Origin: Spiribacter halobius
GTDB taxonomy: Bacteria; Pseudomonadota; Gammaproteobacteria; Nitrococcales; Nitrococcaceae
Direction of reading: 5' to 3'
NCBI RefSeq assembly: GCF_020883455.1
Contig: NZ_CP086615.1
Location: 1,426,001-1,490,000 of the forward strand
DNA: 64,000 bases
Both the position numbers and the translations under genes were made by a program. Under the pieces are notes generated by a model. The model saw nothing but the letters and a program-made list of their open reading frames with translations. It was not told where the DNA came from and ran no database searches. Position 1 is the first letter of the stretch; each line of letters begins with the position of its first letter. Shown here in pieces: positions 1 through 9,884 of the stretch.

Positions 1-90
1 GTACTCGCGGCTCTCAGCGCCGTCCCGCCTGCAGTGTAGAGAGTGCAGGGCGCGATGCCACCCGACGCTGACCCGGCCACGGCCGCTGGT

Positions 91-312
91 TCAGGATCGC
101 CTGAGGCCTGCCAGAAGGGCACGGACTCCAAAGCGCGGAGGGGAAGGCGGCAGGCGCCGCGCAGCGATGCGCTGACAATCGGGACAGGTGGCCTCCGCGG
201 CCCTGAACGCTGCGAGGGGGGCTTGGCGGAGGTGCTCGTAGAAATCGATGACGACGGGCCGCTGACAGGTGGAGCAGAGCGGATCTTTGAGCATGGGACG
301 GGTCTCCTGCAT
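91..312 (-). CDS. Small putative zinc-ribbon protein
   Basis: A 73-residue reading frame with two CxxC pairs (CSTC near residue 13 and CPDC near residue 43), the usual spacing of a small zinc ribbon, followed by a basic, proline-rich tail ending in LLAGLRRS. I do not recognise a family. It lies divergently from the PolX gene. No Shine-Dalgarno sequence is visible before the first ATG or the second in-frame ATG (at 294). The paired cysteines argue for a real gene; the short length and missing ribosome site argue for caution. Confidence 0.42.
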   Translation of the reverse strand: MQETRPMLKDPLCSTCQRPVVIDFYEHLRQAPLAAFRAAEATCPDCQRIAARRLPPSPPRFGVRALLAGLRRS

Positions 313-551
313 GGAGGTGCGGGATTGACCCTAGCGCCGGATTGTTTGCGAATTATTGTGGCGCGCCGCGGTGATCATGGGAACCGCGAGTCCATGGATC
401 AGCGCCACCACCGCAGGGGTTGTGCCCTTTCGCAGATCGAAGCCGCTGGACTGCGGCGGCGATTACCGTTGACTATGCGCTCTGGCGTCAGTCACGAAGC
501 GCGGCTTGGCGACCAGATTCCTGCCACTGGTCGCATTACTCTGCACCTGCC

Positions 552-2303
552 ATGACCCGACACCACGATAGCCGCCACGCCGTCTCCAACCAGGCTGTTG
601 CCGCTGACTGTGCGCGGCTCGCGGACCTGCTGGAGATCGCCGGGGAAAACCCGTTCCGGGTGCGTGCCTGGCGGAATGCCGCGGAAACCATCGAGGGCCT
701 GGGAGAGCGGCTCGCCGACGCGGTTGCCGAGGGCGCCGATCTCACCGCGTACCCCCACATCGGCAAGGACATCGCGGCCGCGCTGGAGAGCCGCGTGCGC
801 GATGGTGTGCTCCCGCCGCTGGAGGAGATCGCCGTGCGGGTGCCGCCGGAGCTGGCAGACCTGATGGCCGTGAAGGGGCTCGGGCCGAAGGGGATCAAGG
901 CCCTGTACGACGCCTTCCGCATTCGCGGCCTGGATGACCTTGCCGCGGCCGCCGAGGCGGGACGCGTGCGCGAGCTGCCCGGGTTCGGGCCGAAGAAGGA
1001 GCAGGCGCTGCTCGCCGGCATCCGCCAGCTGCGTGCCCGGGGCGAGCGGCGCACGCGGCTCGATGCCGCTGAGCGCCTGGCGGAGCCGCTGCGCGAGTGG
1101 CTGGCCGGGGGTAGCGGCGTCGGCGACGTGGTGATTGCCGGCAGCTATCGCCGGCGCAAGGAGACCGTGGGCGACCTGGATATCGTCGCGGTGAGCAGCG
1201 ACGGTGACAGCGTGATGGCGCGACTGTTCGCCTACGACGCCATCGAGCGCACCGTCTCCCACGGCACCACCCGTTCCACCGTGGTGCTCGAGGGCGGTCT
1301 GCAGGTGGACCTGCGGGCGGTGCCGGCAGAGAGTCTGGGCGCTGCGCTGGTCTACTTCACCGGCTCGAAGGCGCACAACGTGGTGCTGCGCCAGCGCGCC
1401 ATCGACCGCGGCTGGAAGCTCAACGAGTACGGCCTGTTCGAGGGTGGCCGGACCCTCGCCGGCGCGGACGAGGCCGGCGTCTACCGCGCCCTCGGGCTGG
1501 CGTGGATCCCGCCGGAGCTGCGCGAGGACCAGGGCGAGGTGGCCGCGGCCGAGACCGATGCGCTGCCGGCCCTGATCGAGCCCGGGGACCTGCGCGGCGA
1601 CCTCCACGCGCACACCGACTGGAGCGACGGCAAGGCGGGCCTGGAGGCAATGGCGCGGGCCGCCGCCGAGCGGGGCCTGGAGTACCTCGCCATTACCGAC
1701 CACGGCCCCCGGGTACGGGTGGCCAACGGCCTCGACGCGGAGCGCCTGCGCCGCCAGGGCGAGGCGATCGACGCGCTGCAGCCCGAGCTATCGGACATCA
1801 CCCTGCTCAAGGGCTGCGAGGTGGACATCCTCGAGGACGGGCGGCTGGATCTTCCGGACGAGGTCCTGGCGGCGCTGGATATCGTCGTCTGCTCGATCCA
1901 CTTCCACCTGGATCTGCCCCGGGACCGGCAGACCGAGCGCGTCCTGCGCGCCCTGGACAACCCGCACTGCATGATCTGGGGCCACCCCACGGCGCGGGAG
2001 ATCGGCCGCCGGGAGCCCATCGACATCGATCTGGAACGCTGCCTCGCCGCGGCCGCGGAGAAGGGGGTGGCGGTAGAGATCAACGCCCAGCCCAAACGTC
2101 TGGACCTGTGTGATCGTCACGTCCGGCTGGCGCTCCAGAAAGGCTGCCGGCTGGTCATCAATACCGATGCCCACAGCGTGGCCAACCTCGATCTTGCGCG
2201 CTTCGGCGTCGATCAGGCCCGGCGGGCGTGGGTGACTTCGGAGCAGGTCGTCAACACGCTGCCGCTTGCGGCGTTGCGACGGGTCCTGCGGCCAAGGCCG
2301 TGA
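552..2303 (+). CDS. polX: DNA polymerase/3'-5' exonuclease PolX
   Basis: Bacterial family X DNA polymerase joined to a PHP phosphoesterase, a base-excision repair enzyme. At 583 residues it has the usual family length. The N-terminal part carries the 8-kDa and helix-hairpin-helix region (GLGPKGIKALY). The nucleotidyltransferase signature GSYRRRKETVGDLDIV starts at residue 197, with metal-binding Asp208 and Asp210 and a third Asp at 253. The PHP domain begins near residue 350 with DLHAHTDWSDG and continues with further His/Asp motifs (TDHG, EINAQPKR, NTDAH). The ATG at 552 is chosen because the protein then begins at the conserved family N-terminus; the frame stays open upstream to 420 but that part has no homology-like features. 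Confidence 0.95.
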   Translation: MTRHHDSRHAVSNQAVAADCARLADLLEIAGENPFRVRAWRNAAETIEGLGERLADAVAEGADLTAYPHIGKDIAAALESRVRDGVLPPLEEIAVRVPPELADLMAVKGLGPKGIKALYDAFRIRGLDDLAAAAEAGRVRELPGFGPKKEQALLAGIRQLRARGERRTRLDAAERLAEPLREWLAGGSGVGDVVIAGSYRRRKETVGDLDIVAVSSDGDSVMARLFAYDAIERTVSHGTTRSTVVLEGGLQVDLRAVPAESLGAALVYFTGSKAHNVVLRQRAIDRGWKLNEYGLFEGGRTLAGADEAGVYRALGLAWIPPELREDQGEVAAAETDALPALIEPGDLRGDLHAHTDWSDGKAGLEAMARAAAERGLEYLAITDHGPRVRVANGLDAERLRRQGEAIDALQPELSDITLLKGCEVDILEDGRLDLPDEVLAALDIVVCSIHFHLDLPRDRQTERVLRALDNPHCMIWGHPTAREIGRREPIDIDLERCLAAAAEKGVAVEINAQPKRLDLCDRHVRLALQKGCRLVINTDAHSVANLDLARFGVDQARRAWVTSEQVVNTLPLAALRRVLRPRP

Positions 2304-2319
2304 CCCGCCGCCCGCCGGC

Positions 2320-3077
2320 TCACGCCTTCAGCCGGTAGCCGGTGCGGAAGATCCACCACACCAGTGTCACGCACACCGCCAGAAAGGCCAGGATCATCAG
2401 CACGCTGGCGCCGACGCTGACATCGCCGAGGCCGTAGAAGCTCCAGCGAAACCCGCTCACGAGATACAGCACCGGGTTCAGCAGCGAGACGCCCTGCCAG
2501 AAGGGGGGCAGCATGTCCACGGAGTAGAACGTGCCGCCGAGGAAGGTCAGCGGCGTGATCACCAGCAGCGGCACCAGCTGCAGCTTCTCGAAGCCGTCCG
2601 CCCAGATGCCGATAATGAAGCCGAGCAGGCTGAAGGTGATCGCGGTGAGCACCAGGAAGGCCAGCATCCAGAACGGGTGGGCGATCTGCAGGTCCACGAA
2701 CAGCGTTGCCGTGCCCAGGATCAGCAGCCCCAGGAGCAGCGACTTGGTCGCTGCGGCGCCGACGAAGCCGAGGATGATCTCCAGAAACGACACCGGCGCC
2801 GAGAGCACCTCGTAGATCGTGCCCGAGAAGCGCGGGAAGTAGATCCCGAACGAGGCGTTGGACACGCTCTGGGTGAGCAGCATCAGCATGATCAGCCCCG
2901 GCACGATGAACGCGCCGTAGCTGACGCCGTCGATCTCGTTGATGCGCGAGCCGATGGCCGCGCCGAAGACGACGAAGTACAGCGAGGTGGAGAGCACCGG
3001 CGAGATGATGCTCTGCAGCAGCGTACGCCGCGTCCGGTCCAGCTCCGCGCCGTAGATGGCGCGCACCGCATGCAGGT

Positions 3078-3081
<4 letters not shown>
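2320..3081 (-). CDS. ABC-2 type transporter permease (YadH-like)
   Basis: Integral membrane subunit of an ABC-2 exporter, 253 residues with about six hydrophobic segments (for example [57 protein letters not shown]). The motif [14 protein letters not shown] is typical of the YadH/NodJ subgroup. It is the second gene of a two-gene operon: its ATG overlaps the end of the upstream ATPase gene by 4 bp (ATGA), so the two are probably translationally coupled. The substrate is not evident from sequence. Confidence 0.9.
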
Positions 3082-4076
<995 letters not shown>

Positions 4077-4238
4077 GATTCTGCAGGCTCCTGCCAGCGC
4101 GGATGGCTCATCAATCAGGGTACACCCGCCGGAGCGGCGGTTCGCGGGTGGACAGCAGCGGTCGCGGATCGTTCGCGACGCGACGACCGCCGGCAGCTAC
4201 GCTGTGAGCGTACCTCGGTCCCGGAGCAGTCCACCGCC

Positions 4239-5657
4239 ATGCACATCACTTTCCTTGGCGCCACCCGCGAGGTCACTGGCTCGTGCCACCTGCTCGAGGT
4301 GGGCGGCCGGCGCGTGCTCGTCGACTGCGGGCTGATCCAGGGCAGCCCGCATCATGAGCGCCACAACCACGACCCGTTTACCTTCGATCCGGCGGGGCTC
4401 GATGCGGTACTGCTGACCCATGCCCACCTGGACCACTCGGGTCGCCTGCCGCTGCTGCTGCGTCAGGGATTCCAGGGCCGCATTATCACCCACCCGGCCA
4501 CGGTGGATCTCTGCCGGATCATGCTGGAGGACGCCGGCTACCTGAACGAGAAGGAGGCCGAGTGGCAGAATCGCAAGCGCCGGCGCAAGGGCCTGGAGCT
4601 TGTGAAGCCGCTTTACACGCGGGCCGAGGCCCGGGCCACGGCGGCGCGCTTCGACCCGCTGGAGTACGGCGAGCCCTGTGCGGTGGCGCCGGGCATCACC
4701 GCGACCTTCCACGACGCCGGCCATATCCTCGGCTCGGCGGTGATCGCGCTGGACCTCGAGGAAGCCGGCCGGCGGCGCCGCGTGGTGATGAGTGGCGACC
4801 TCGGCCACCGCGGCACCCCGGTGCTGCGTGACCCCGAACCGCTGACCGAGGCCGATCTGGTGGTCATGGAGAGCACCTACGGCGACCGCGACCACCGTCC
4901 CTGGGACGCCACCTGGGAGGAGATGGGCCGGATCCTCAGCGACGCCCGCGAGGCCGGCGGCAATCTGCTGGTGCCGGCGTTCGCGGTGGACCGCACCCAG
5001 ATGCTGCTGTACGCCTTTCGCAGTCACTTCGCCGAGTGGGGGCTGGGCGACTGGGAGATCTTCCTCGACAGCCCGATGGCCATTGCCGCGACCCGCGTCT
5101 ATGCCCGCCACACCGCCCTCTACGATTCGCGGGCCAGCGCCTTCGAGCGCCGTCACGGAGGATTGTTCGAGCTGCCGAACCTTCACCTCAGCGAGCGCAC
5201 CGAGGACTCCATGGCCATCAACCGCATCCGCTCGGGGGCGGTGGTCATCGCCGGCAGCGGCATGTGCGACGGCGGCCGCATCCGCCATCATCTCAAGCAC
5301 AACGTCTGGCGGCGCGACGCCCATGTGCTGATCAGCGGCTTCCAGGCCGCCGGCACCACCGGACGGGCGCTGGTGGATGGCGCGCGCCATATCCGGCTCT
5401 GGGGCGAGACCATTCGCGTCCAGGCTCAGGTGCACACGGTCAATGGGCTCTCGGCCCACGCCGATCAGGCGGGTCTGCTCGAGTGGTACGCCAACTTCCG
5501 GGACGCCCCGCCGGTGGCTGTGGTACACGGCGAGCCGCGGGCCCAGGACGCCTTCGTCGCCCGGCTGCGGGCGGACTTCGGCACCCGCGCCCAGGCCATG
5601 CGCTACGGCGAGACCGTCGACCTGGAGCGGCCGCGGCTGGAACGCCCGGAATCCTGA
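4239..5657 (+). CDS. Metallo-beta-lactamase/beta-CASP RNA-processing nuclease
   Basis: A 472-residue metallo-beta-lactamase-fold protein of the beta-CASP RNA nuclease family (CPSF73/RNase J-like). The N-terminus HITFLGATREVTGS and the zinc-binding motif HAHLDHSG (His61, His63, Asp65, His66) are intact. Later family motifs are also present: GDLGHRGTP, ESTYGDRDH, SGMCDGGRIRHH, and the C-terminal GLSAHADQ and VVHGEP. The start at ATG 4239 puts the conserved MHITFLG at the N-terminus; the frame is open far upstream but overlaps the divergent ABC gene. It probably acts on RNA in the cytoplasm, though the substrate cannot be read from sequence. Confidence 0.92.
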   Translation: MHITFLGATREVTGSCHLLEVGGRRVLVDCGLIQGSPHHERHNHDPFTFDPAGLDAVLLTHAHLDHSGRLPLLLRQGFQGRIITHPATVDLCRIMLEDAGYLNEKEAEWQNRKRRRKGLELVKPLYTRAEARATAARFDPLEYGEPCAVAPGITATFHDAGHILGSAVIALDLEEAGRRRRVVMSGDLGHRGTPVLRDPEPLTEADLVVMESTYGDRDHRPWDATWEEMGRILSDAREAGGNLLVPAFAVDRTQMLLYAFRSHFAEWGLGDWEIFLDSPMAIAATRVYARHTALYDSRASAFERRHGGLFELPNLHLSERTEDSMAINRIRSGAVVIAGSGMCDGGRIRHHLKHNVWRRDAHVLISGFQAAGTTGRALVDGARHIRLWGETIRVQAQVHTVNGLSAHADQAGLLEWYANFRDAPPVAVVHGEPRAQDAFVARLRADFGTRAQAMRYGETVDLERPRLERPES

Positions 5658-5811
5658 CGGGGTACCGGCTTCCGCCATGCCCCGGCGACTCCGCAGGCGC
5701 GGAATCGGCCGTGCCCGGGCGCTCCCGCCCGGCATCGCAATGCCCGTGCCGATGCCAGCTTCCCCGCGACCGAGGCTGACCCGGGCGGCGCGTCGAGCCC
5801 CTCGCTAATGT

Positions 5812-7248
5812 TTAGCCCACGGCCAGGGCGAAGGCCGCTACCGCCGCCAGCACCAGCGCGAGGACCACCGCCTGCAGGCGCAGGTTGCGCCGGGCGCTGG
5901 GGCTCGCGAGGCCGTAGCGGTAGCGGAAGCGCTCGGCATGCACGCGCGAGGCGGGCAGGCCCAGCGCCTCCAGCATGCCCTCGACAGCGTCGATCATCCC
6001 GGGCGGCGCGCAGACGAAGGCCTGCCAGCGCGCGCGCTCGGCGCCCGTGAGGCACTCGGCGAGCAGGGCGGTGTCGACGGGCCCCGGCAGGGCGCCGTCG
6101 GGCCGATCCGGGTCGTCCACCACGCGTGTGACCCGCAGATCGAGCCGCTCGGCCAGGCCCTGCAGCTCCTTGTCGAGGACGATCTCCCGGGCATCGGCGT
6201 TGGCCACTACCAGCCGCACCGGGCGGGTCTCGCCGGCCGCGGCGAGGGTGTGCAGCAGGCCGAGCATCGGGGCGAGGCCGACGCCGCCGGCGATCAGCAG
6301 GAAGCCGCTCGCCTCGGAATCCTCGAGGGCGGCGCCGAAGCGGCCGTACGGGCCGTCGACGAGGGCGCGGCGGCCCTCGGGAAGGTCGCCTATGCCCCCG
6401 GTGAAGTCGCCGTTCGCCTTGATGAGAAAGCGTAGCTCGGGCCCCTCCGCCGGGCTGCTGGCCAGAGAGAACGGGTGCTCCGTGAGGCCCGGCAGCCGGT
6501 CCTGAAAGCGCAGCCAGACGAACTGACCGGCCTGGTAGGGGAGGCCGGCATGGCCGTCGGGTGTGAGGCGCAGCTCGTGGATCCCGGGGGCGAGGGCGCG
6601 CACGTCCCTGATTCGCCAGGGACGTCGCCGGAGGAGCAGGGGCTTGAGGACGTACGCGCGCAGCAGCGTGAGCGCGGCGAGCGCCGTGGCCACGATCCAG
6701 AAGCCGGCGAGCGCCGGTGCGGCCGCATGGTGTCCGCTCAGGATCGTGTGCGCGGCAGCGAGCACGGCCACCAGCAGTGCGCCGAATCCGTGGCTCAGCC
6801 TCCAGGTCTCATAGCGCACGGGCAGATCGTCGCGCACTGCCGACAGGGTTATGAGCGCGGCAAGCAGGATCCAGGCCACCATGCCGCTGGCGCCGCCCAC
6901 GGCGCTGTCGGCCGGCGGGGCGGCCGGCAGGCCATCCACGAGCCCGGTGGGGCGGGGGAAGAGGGCGTAGAGGTAGGGGTGAATCAGCAGCAGCACCAGG
7001 AGCACCCAGGCCATGGCCTGGTGAAAGCGCATGACGGCGTCCATGCCGACGTCCGCGCTGATCCGTTGGTAGCGGCCCGAGAGCACGAACTCCAGCAGCA
7101 GCAGGGAGAATCCCGCCATACCAACCGCGGCCGACAGCTCTACCGCAAAGGGCCGTCCCGGGCGGCCGGCGAGCAGCGCCAGCGCAAGCGGCAGCAGGAT
7201 GGCGGCGAGATAGGCCAGCGGCCAGAGCGCGGCGCGGCTAGCGGACAT
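5812..7248 (-). CDS. Ferric reductase-like transmembrane flavocytochrome
   Basis: A 478-residue membrane oxidoreductase. The N-terminal half has about six hydrophobic helices with two pairs of histidines spaced for haem binding (RFHQAMAWV with LLIHPYLYA; RLSHGFGALL with AAAHTILSG), as in the Ferric_reduct family. The C-terminal half is a ferredoxin-NADP reductase module: FAD site EHPFSLASSP, then NAD(P)-binding GGVGLAPMLGLL and the terminal FVCAPPGMIDAVEGML. It would move electrons from NAD(P)H through FAD and haem across the membrane; the acceptor is unknown. The ATG at 7248 is chosen because it directly precedes the first membrane helix. Confidence 0.88.
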   Translation of the reverse strand: MSASRAALWPLAYLAAILLPLALALLAGRPGRPFAVELSAAVGMAGFSLLLLEFVLSGRYQRISADVGMDAVMRFHQAMAWVLLVLLLIHPYLYALFPRPTGLVDGLPAAPPADSAVGGASGMVAWILLAALITLSAVRDDLPVRYETWRLSHGFGALLVAVLAAAHTILSGHHAAAPALAGFWIVATALAALTLLRAYVLKPLLLRRRPWRIRDVRALAPGIHELRLTPDGHAGLPYQAGQFVWLRFQDRLPGLTEHPFSLASSPAEGPELRFLIKANGDFTGGIGDLPEGRRALVDGPYGRFGAALEDSEASGFLLIAGGVGLAPMLGLLHTLAAAGETRPVRLVVANADAREIVLDKELQGLAERLDLRVTRVVDDPDRPDGALPGPVDTALLAECLTGAERARWQAFVCAPPGMIDAVEGMLEALGLPASRVHAERFRYRYGLASPSARRNLRLQAVVLALVLAAVAAFALAVG

Positions 7249-7378
7249 GGTGTCGCCTCGTGCGGCAGGAGATCCGGGAAAGGATAGCCGAGGCGCCGGC
7301 GGCCGGCGGCTCGACCCGGCCACGCGAAGCTGCAAGGATTGCGGCTTCCGCGGCCACGCCCTCCGCCCAGGGATCCCC

Positions 7379-7999
7379 ATGAGAGACGATGTCCACTTCT
7401 ACGAGCCCGCCCGCGGTCATGGCCTTGCCCACGACCCGTTCAACGCCATCATCGCGCCGCGCCCCATCGGCTGGATCTCCTCGCGCGGCCCCGATGGGGC
7501 CCTGAACCTGGCGCCGTACAGCTTCTTCAATGCATTCAACTACCGTCCCCCCATCGTCGGCTTCGCCAGCGTCGGCGACAAGGACACGGTGCGGAACCTG
7601 CGCGAGGCGGGGGAATTCGGCTGGAACCTGGCGACCCGGGCGCTCGCCGAGGCGATGAACATGACCTCCGCGGCGGTCGCTGCGGACGTGGATGAGTTCG
7701 CGCTCGCCGGACTCACGCCGGCGCCGTCGCGGGTGATCTCGGTGCCGCGGGTGACGGAGACGCCGGTCTCCTTCGAGTGCCGCGTCAGCCAGATCGTGCA
7801 GTTGCAGACCGCCGGCGGAGCGCGCGTGGAGACGTGGATGGTGTTCGGCGAGGTCGTGGGCGTGCACATCGACCAGCGGCTGCTGCGGGACGGCATCTAC
7901 GACACCGCCGCTGGCGACCCCATCCTGCGCGGCGGGGGGCCGGCGGACTACTTCACCATCGACGCCGCGCATCGCTTCCGGATGCATCGACCGCAATGA
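7379..7999 (+). CDS. Flavin reductase-like (DIM6/NTAB) domain protein
   Basis: A 206-residue FMN-binding split-barrel protein of the flavin reductase-like family. The motif IIAPRPIGWISSRGPDGALN followed by NLAPYSFFNAF is characteristic and forms the FMN phosphate site in relatives. It is the first gene of a tightly packed set: its TGA overlaps the ATG of the CoA-transferase gene (ATGA), and that gene overlaps a GST gene in the same way. The set looks like a catabolic or detoxification operon. The protein may act as an oxidoreductase in its own right or supply reduced flavin; sequence does not decide this. The ATG at 7379 follows immediately after the divergent ferric-reductase gene's leader. 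Confidence 0.85.
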   Translation: MRDDVHFYEPARGHGLAHDPFNAIIAPRPIGWISSRGPDGALNLAPYSFFNAFNYRPPIVGFASVGDKDTVRNLREAGEFGWNLATRALAEAMNMTSAAVAADVDEFALAGLTPAPSRVISVPRVTETPVSFECRVSQIVQLQTAGGARVETWMVFGEVVGVHIDQRLLRDGIYDTAAGDPILRGGGPADYFTIDAAHRFRMHRPQ

Positions 8000-9195
8000 G
8001 CCCAGCGAACGCGCCCCTTGCCGGCTACCGCATCCTCGACCTCACTGCCGTGGTCTCGGGGCCGCTGGCGAGCATGGTGCTGGCGGATCAGGGCGCGGAG
8101 GTGATCAAGATCGAGCCGCCGGCGGGGGACTACACCCGCGCCGCGGCCAACCGCCGTGGCGGCGAGTCGGCCAACTTCCTGAACAACAACCGCGGCAAGC
8201 GCTCCGTGGTGCTGGATCTGAAGCGCCCGGAAGGCCGCGAGGTCGCGCTGCGACTCGCCGGGCGCGCCGACGTGCTGATGCAGAACTTCCGCCCCGGGGT
8301 CATCGAGCGCATGGGCCTCGACGAGGCGGCGGTGCGGGCGGCGGCGCCGAATATCGTCTACTGCTCCATCAGCGGCTTCGGCGAACACGGGCCCTATGCC
8401 GCGCGCCCGGTGTACGACCCGCTGGTGCAGGCGCTCTCCGGCCTCGCCACCGTCCAGGGTGGCAGCGACGAGGCCCGGCCGCGGCTGGTGCGCACCATCC
8501 TGCCGGACAAGCTCACCGGCTACCTCGCCGCCCAGGCCATCACCGCCGCGCTGCTCGCCCGGGAGCGTGGCGGGGGTGGCACCCACGTGCGCGTGTCGAT
8601 GCTCGCCGCGGTGGTGGACTTCCTCTGGCACTCGGACATGGGCAGCCAGACCTTCGTCGGCGACGAGCTGCCCCAGGCCCAGGCGGCGAGCTTCATCGAC
8701 CTCATCTACGAGACCGCCGACCGCCACATCAGCGTGGCGGTGCAGACCGATGCCCAGTGGCGGGCCCTGTGCGAGGTCCTGGAGCGCCCGCAGTGGCTCG
8801 AAGATCCGCGCTTCGCCACGCCGGCGCTGCGCCAGGAGCATGTGGACGAGCGCCTCGTCCTCACCCAGGAGGTGCTGCGCGAGCGCAGTGCCGGCGAGTG
8901 GCTGGAGCGCCTGCAGGCGGCGGGGGTGCCCTGTGCCCCGGTGCTCACCCGCAGCGAGATGATCGCCCACCCCCAGGTGCAGGCCAACGCCCTGGTCCTG
9001 GAGCAGGATCACCCCAGCGCCGGGCGCCTGCGCCAGGCGCGGCCGGCCGCTACCTTCGATGACGCCGCTGCGGTGGGGGCGCCGGCGCCAAGGCTCGGCG
9101 AGCACGGCCGGGCGGTGCTGGCGGAAGCGGGCTACGGCGAGGCGGAGATCGAGCGCCTGGTGGCCAAGGGGGTGCTCGGGGAGGGGCCGCGATGA
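7996..9195 (+). CDS. CaiB/BaiF family CoA-transferase (type III)
   Basis: A 399-residue type III CoA-transferase. N-terminal LAGYRILDLTAVVSGPLASM and LADQGAEVIKIEPP are diagnostic. The catalytic aspartate expected in this family lies in the YDPLVQALSG region, and YCSISGFGEHGPYA is also typical. Members move CoA between acyl-CoA thioesters and carboxylates. The neighbours (flavin reductase-like upstream, nu-class GST downstream, both overlapping by 4 bp) suggest use in breakdown of an organic acid, but the substrate is unknown. Confidence 0.92.
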   Translation: MSPANAPLAGYRILDLTAVVSGPLASMVLADQGAEVIKIEPPAGDYTRAAANRRGGESANFLNNNRGKRSVVLDLKRPEGREVALRLAGRADVLMQNFRPGVIERMGLDEAAVRAAAPNIVYCSISGFGEHGPYAARPVYDPLVQALSGLATVQGGSDEARPRLVRTILPDKLTGYLAAQAITAALLARERGGGGTHVRVSMLAAVVDFLWHSDMGSQTFVGDELPQAQAASFIDLIYETADRHISVAVQTDAQWRALCEVLERPQWLEDPRFATPALRQEHVDERLVLTQEVLRERSAGEWLERLQAAGVPCAPVLTRSEMIAHPQVQANALVLEQDHPSAGRLRQARPAATFDDAAAVGAPAPRLGEHGRAVLAEAGYGEAEIERLVAKGVLGEGPR

Positions 9196-9884
9196 TCGAC
9201 TTCCACTACTGGCCCACGCCCAACGGCTGGAAGGTGGCGATCCTGCTGGAGGAGTGCGGCACGCCCTACCGCATGATCCCGGTGAATATCCGCCGCGGTG
9301 ACCAGTTCCGGCCGGAGTTCCTGGCCATCAGCCCGAACAACCGCATGCCCGCCATCGTCGACCACGCGCCGCCGGCGGACTACGGCCCGGAGCCCGTGCC
9401 GGTGTTCGAGTCCGGGGCGATCCTGCTCTACCTCGCCCGCCGCGAGGGGCGCTTCCTGCCGGAGGGTGCCCTGGCGCGCAAGGAATGCGAGGAGTGGCTG
9501 TTCTGGCAGGTGGGGAACCTCGGCCCCATGGCGGGGCAGCTCAGTCATTTCGTCAACTACGCCGAGGGCGAGCACCCCTACGCCCACCGCCGCTACGCCG
9601 ACGAGTACCACCGCTGCCTCTCGGTGCTGGAGCGCCGCCTGCGCGGGCGCCGCTACCTGCTGGGGGAGGACTACACCATCGCCGACATGGCCGCCTGGCC
9701 GTGGGTACTGATCGCGAAGCCGCTCGGCCAGCCCCTCGACGGATTCCCGGAGGTCAGCCGCTGGCGTGCGGATATCAAGGCGCGGCCGGCGGTGCAGCGG
9801 GCCGTGGACCTCGGCAGGGCGTACCGCCGGCAGGGCCCGCCGGACGAGACCGAGCGGCGCATCCTCTTCGGGCAACGGGAGTAG
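9192..9884 (+). CDS. Glutathione S-transferase family protein (YfcG/nu-class-like)
   Basis: A 230-residue GST with a thioredoxin-fold N-terminal domain (MIDFHYWPTPNGWKVAILLE) and a helical C-terminal domain. The sequence SPNNRMPAIVDH supplies the cis-Pro loop and VFESGAILLYLA the glutathione-binding SxAI region. This pattern matches the YfcG/Ure2p-like nu class, whose members act as disulfide-bond oxidoreductases using glutathione. It is the last gene of the three-gene overlapping operon and ends two bases from the convergent monooxygenase gene. Confidence 0.9.
   Translation: MIDFHYWPTPNGWKVAILLEECGTPYRMIPVNIRRGDQFRPEFLAISPNNRMPAIVDHAPPADYGPEPVPVFESGAILLYLARREGRFLPEGALARKECEEWLFWQVGNLGPMAGQLSHFVNYAEGEHPYAHRRYADEYHRCLSVLERRLRGRRYLLGEDYTIADMAAWPWVLIAKPLGQPLDGFPEVSRWRADIKARPAVQRAVDLGRAYRRQGPPDETERRILFGQRE

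Noticed and set aside
1-90. Possible gene end or RNA at the left edge
   Set aside because: A short CTGCA/TGCAG pairing and GC-rich sequence are present, but no frame or RNA structure could be supported.
420-551. Upstream in-frame extension of PolX
   Set aside because: The extra 44 residues have no family features and the ATG at 552 gives the standard N-terminus and length.
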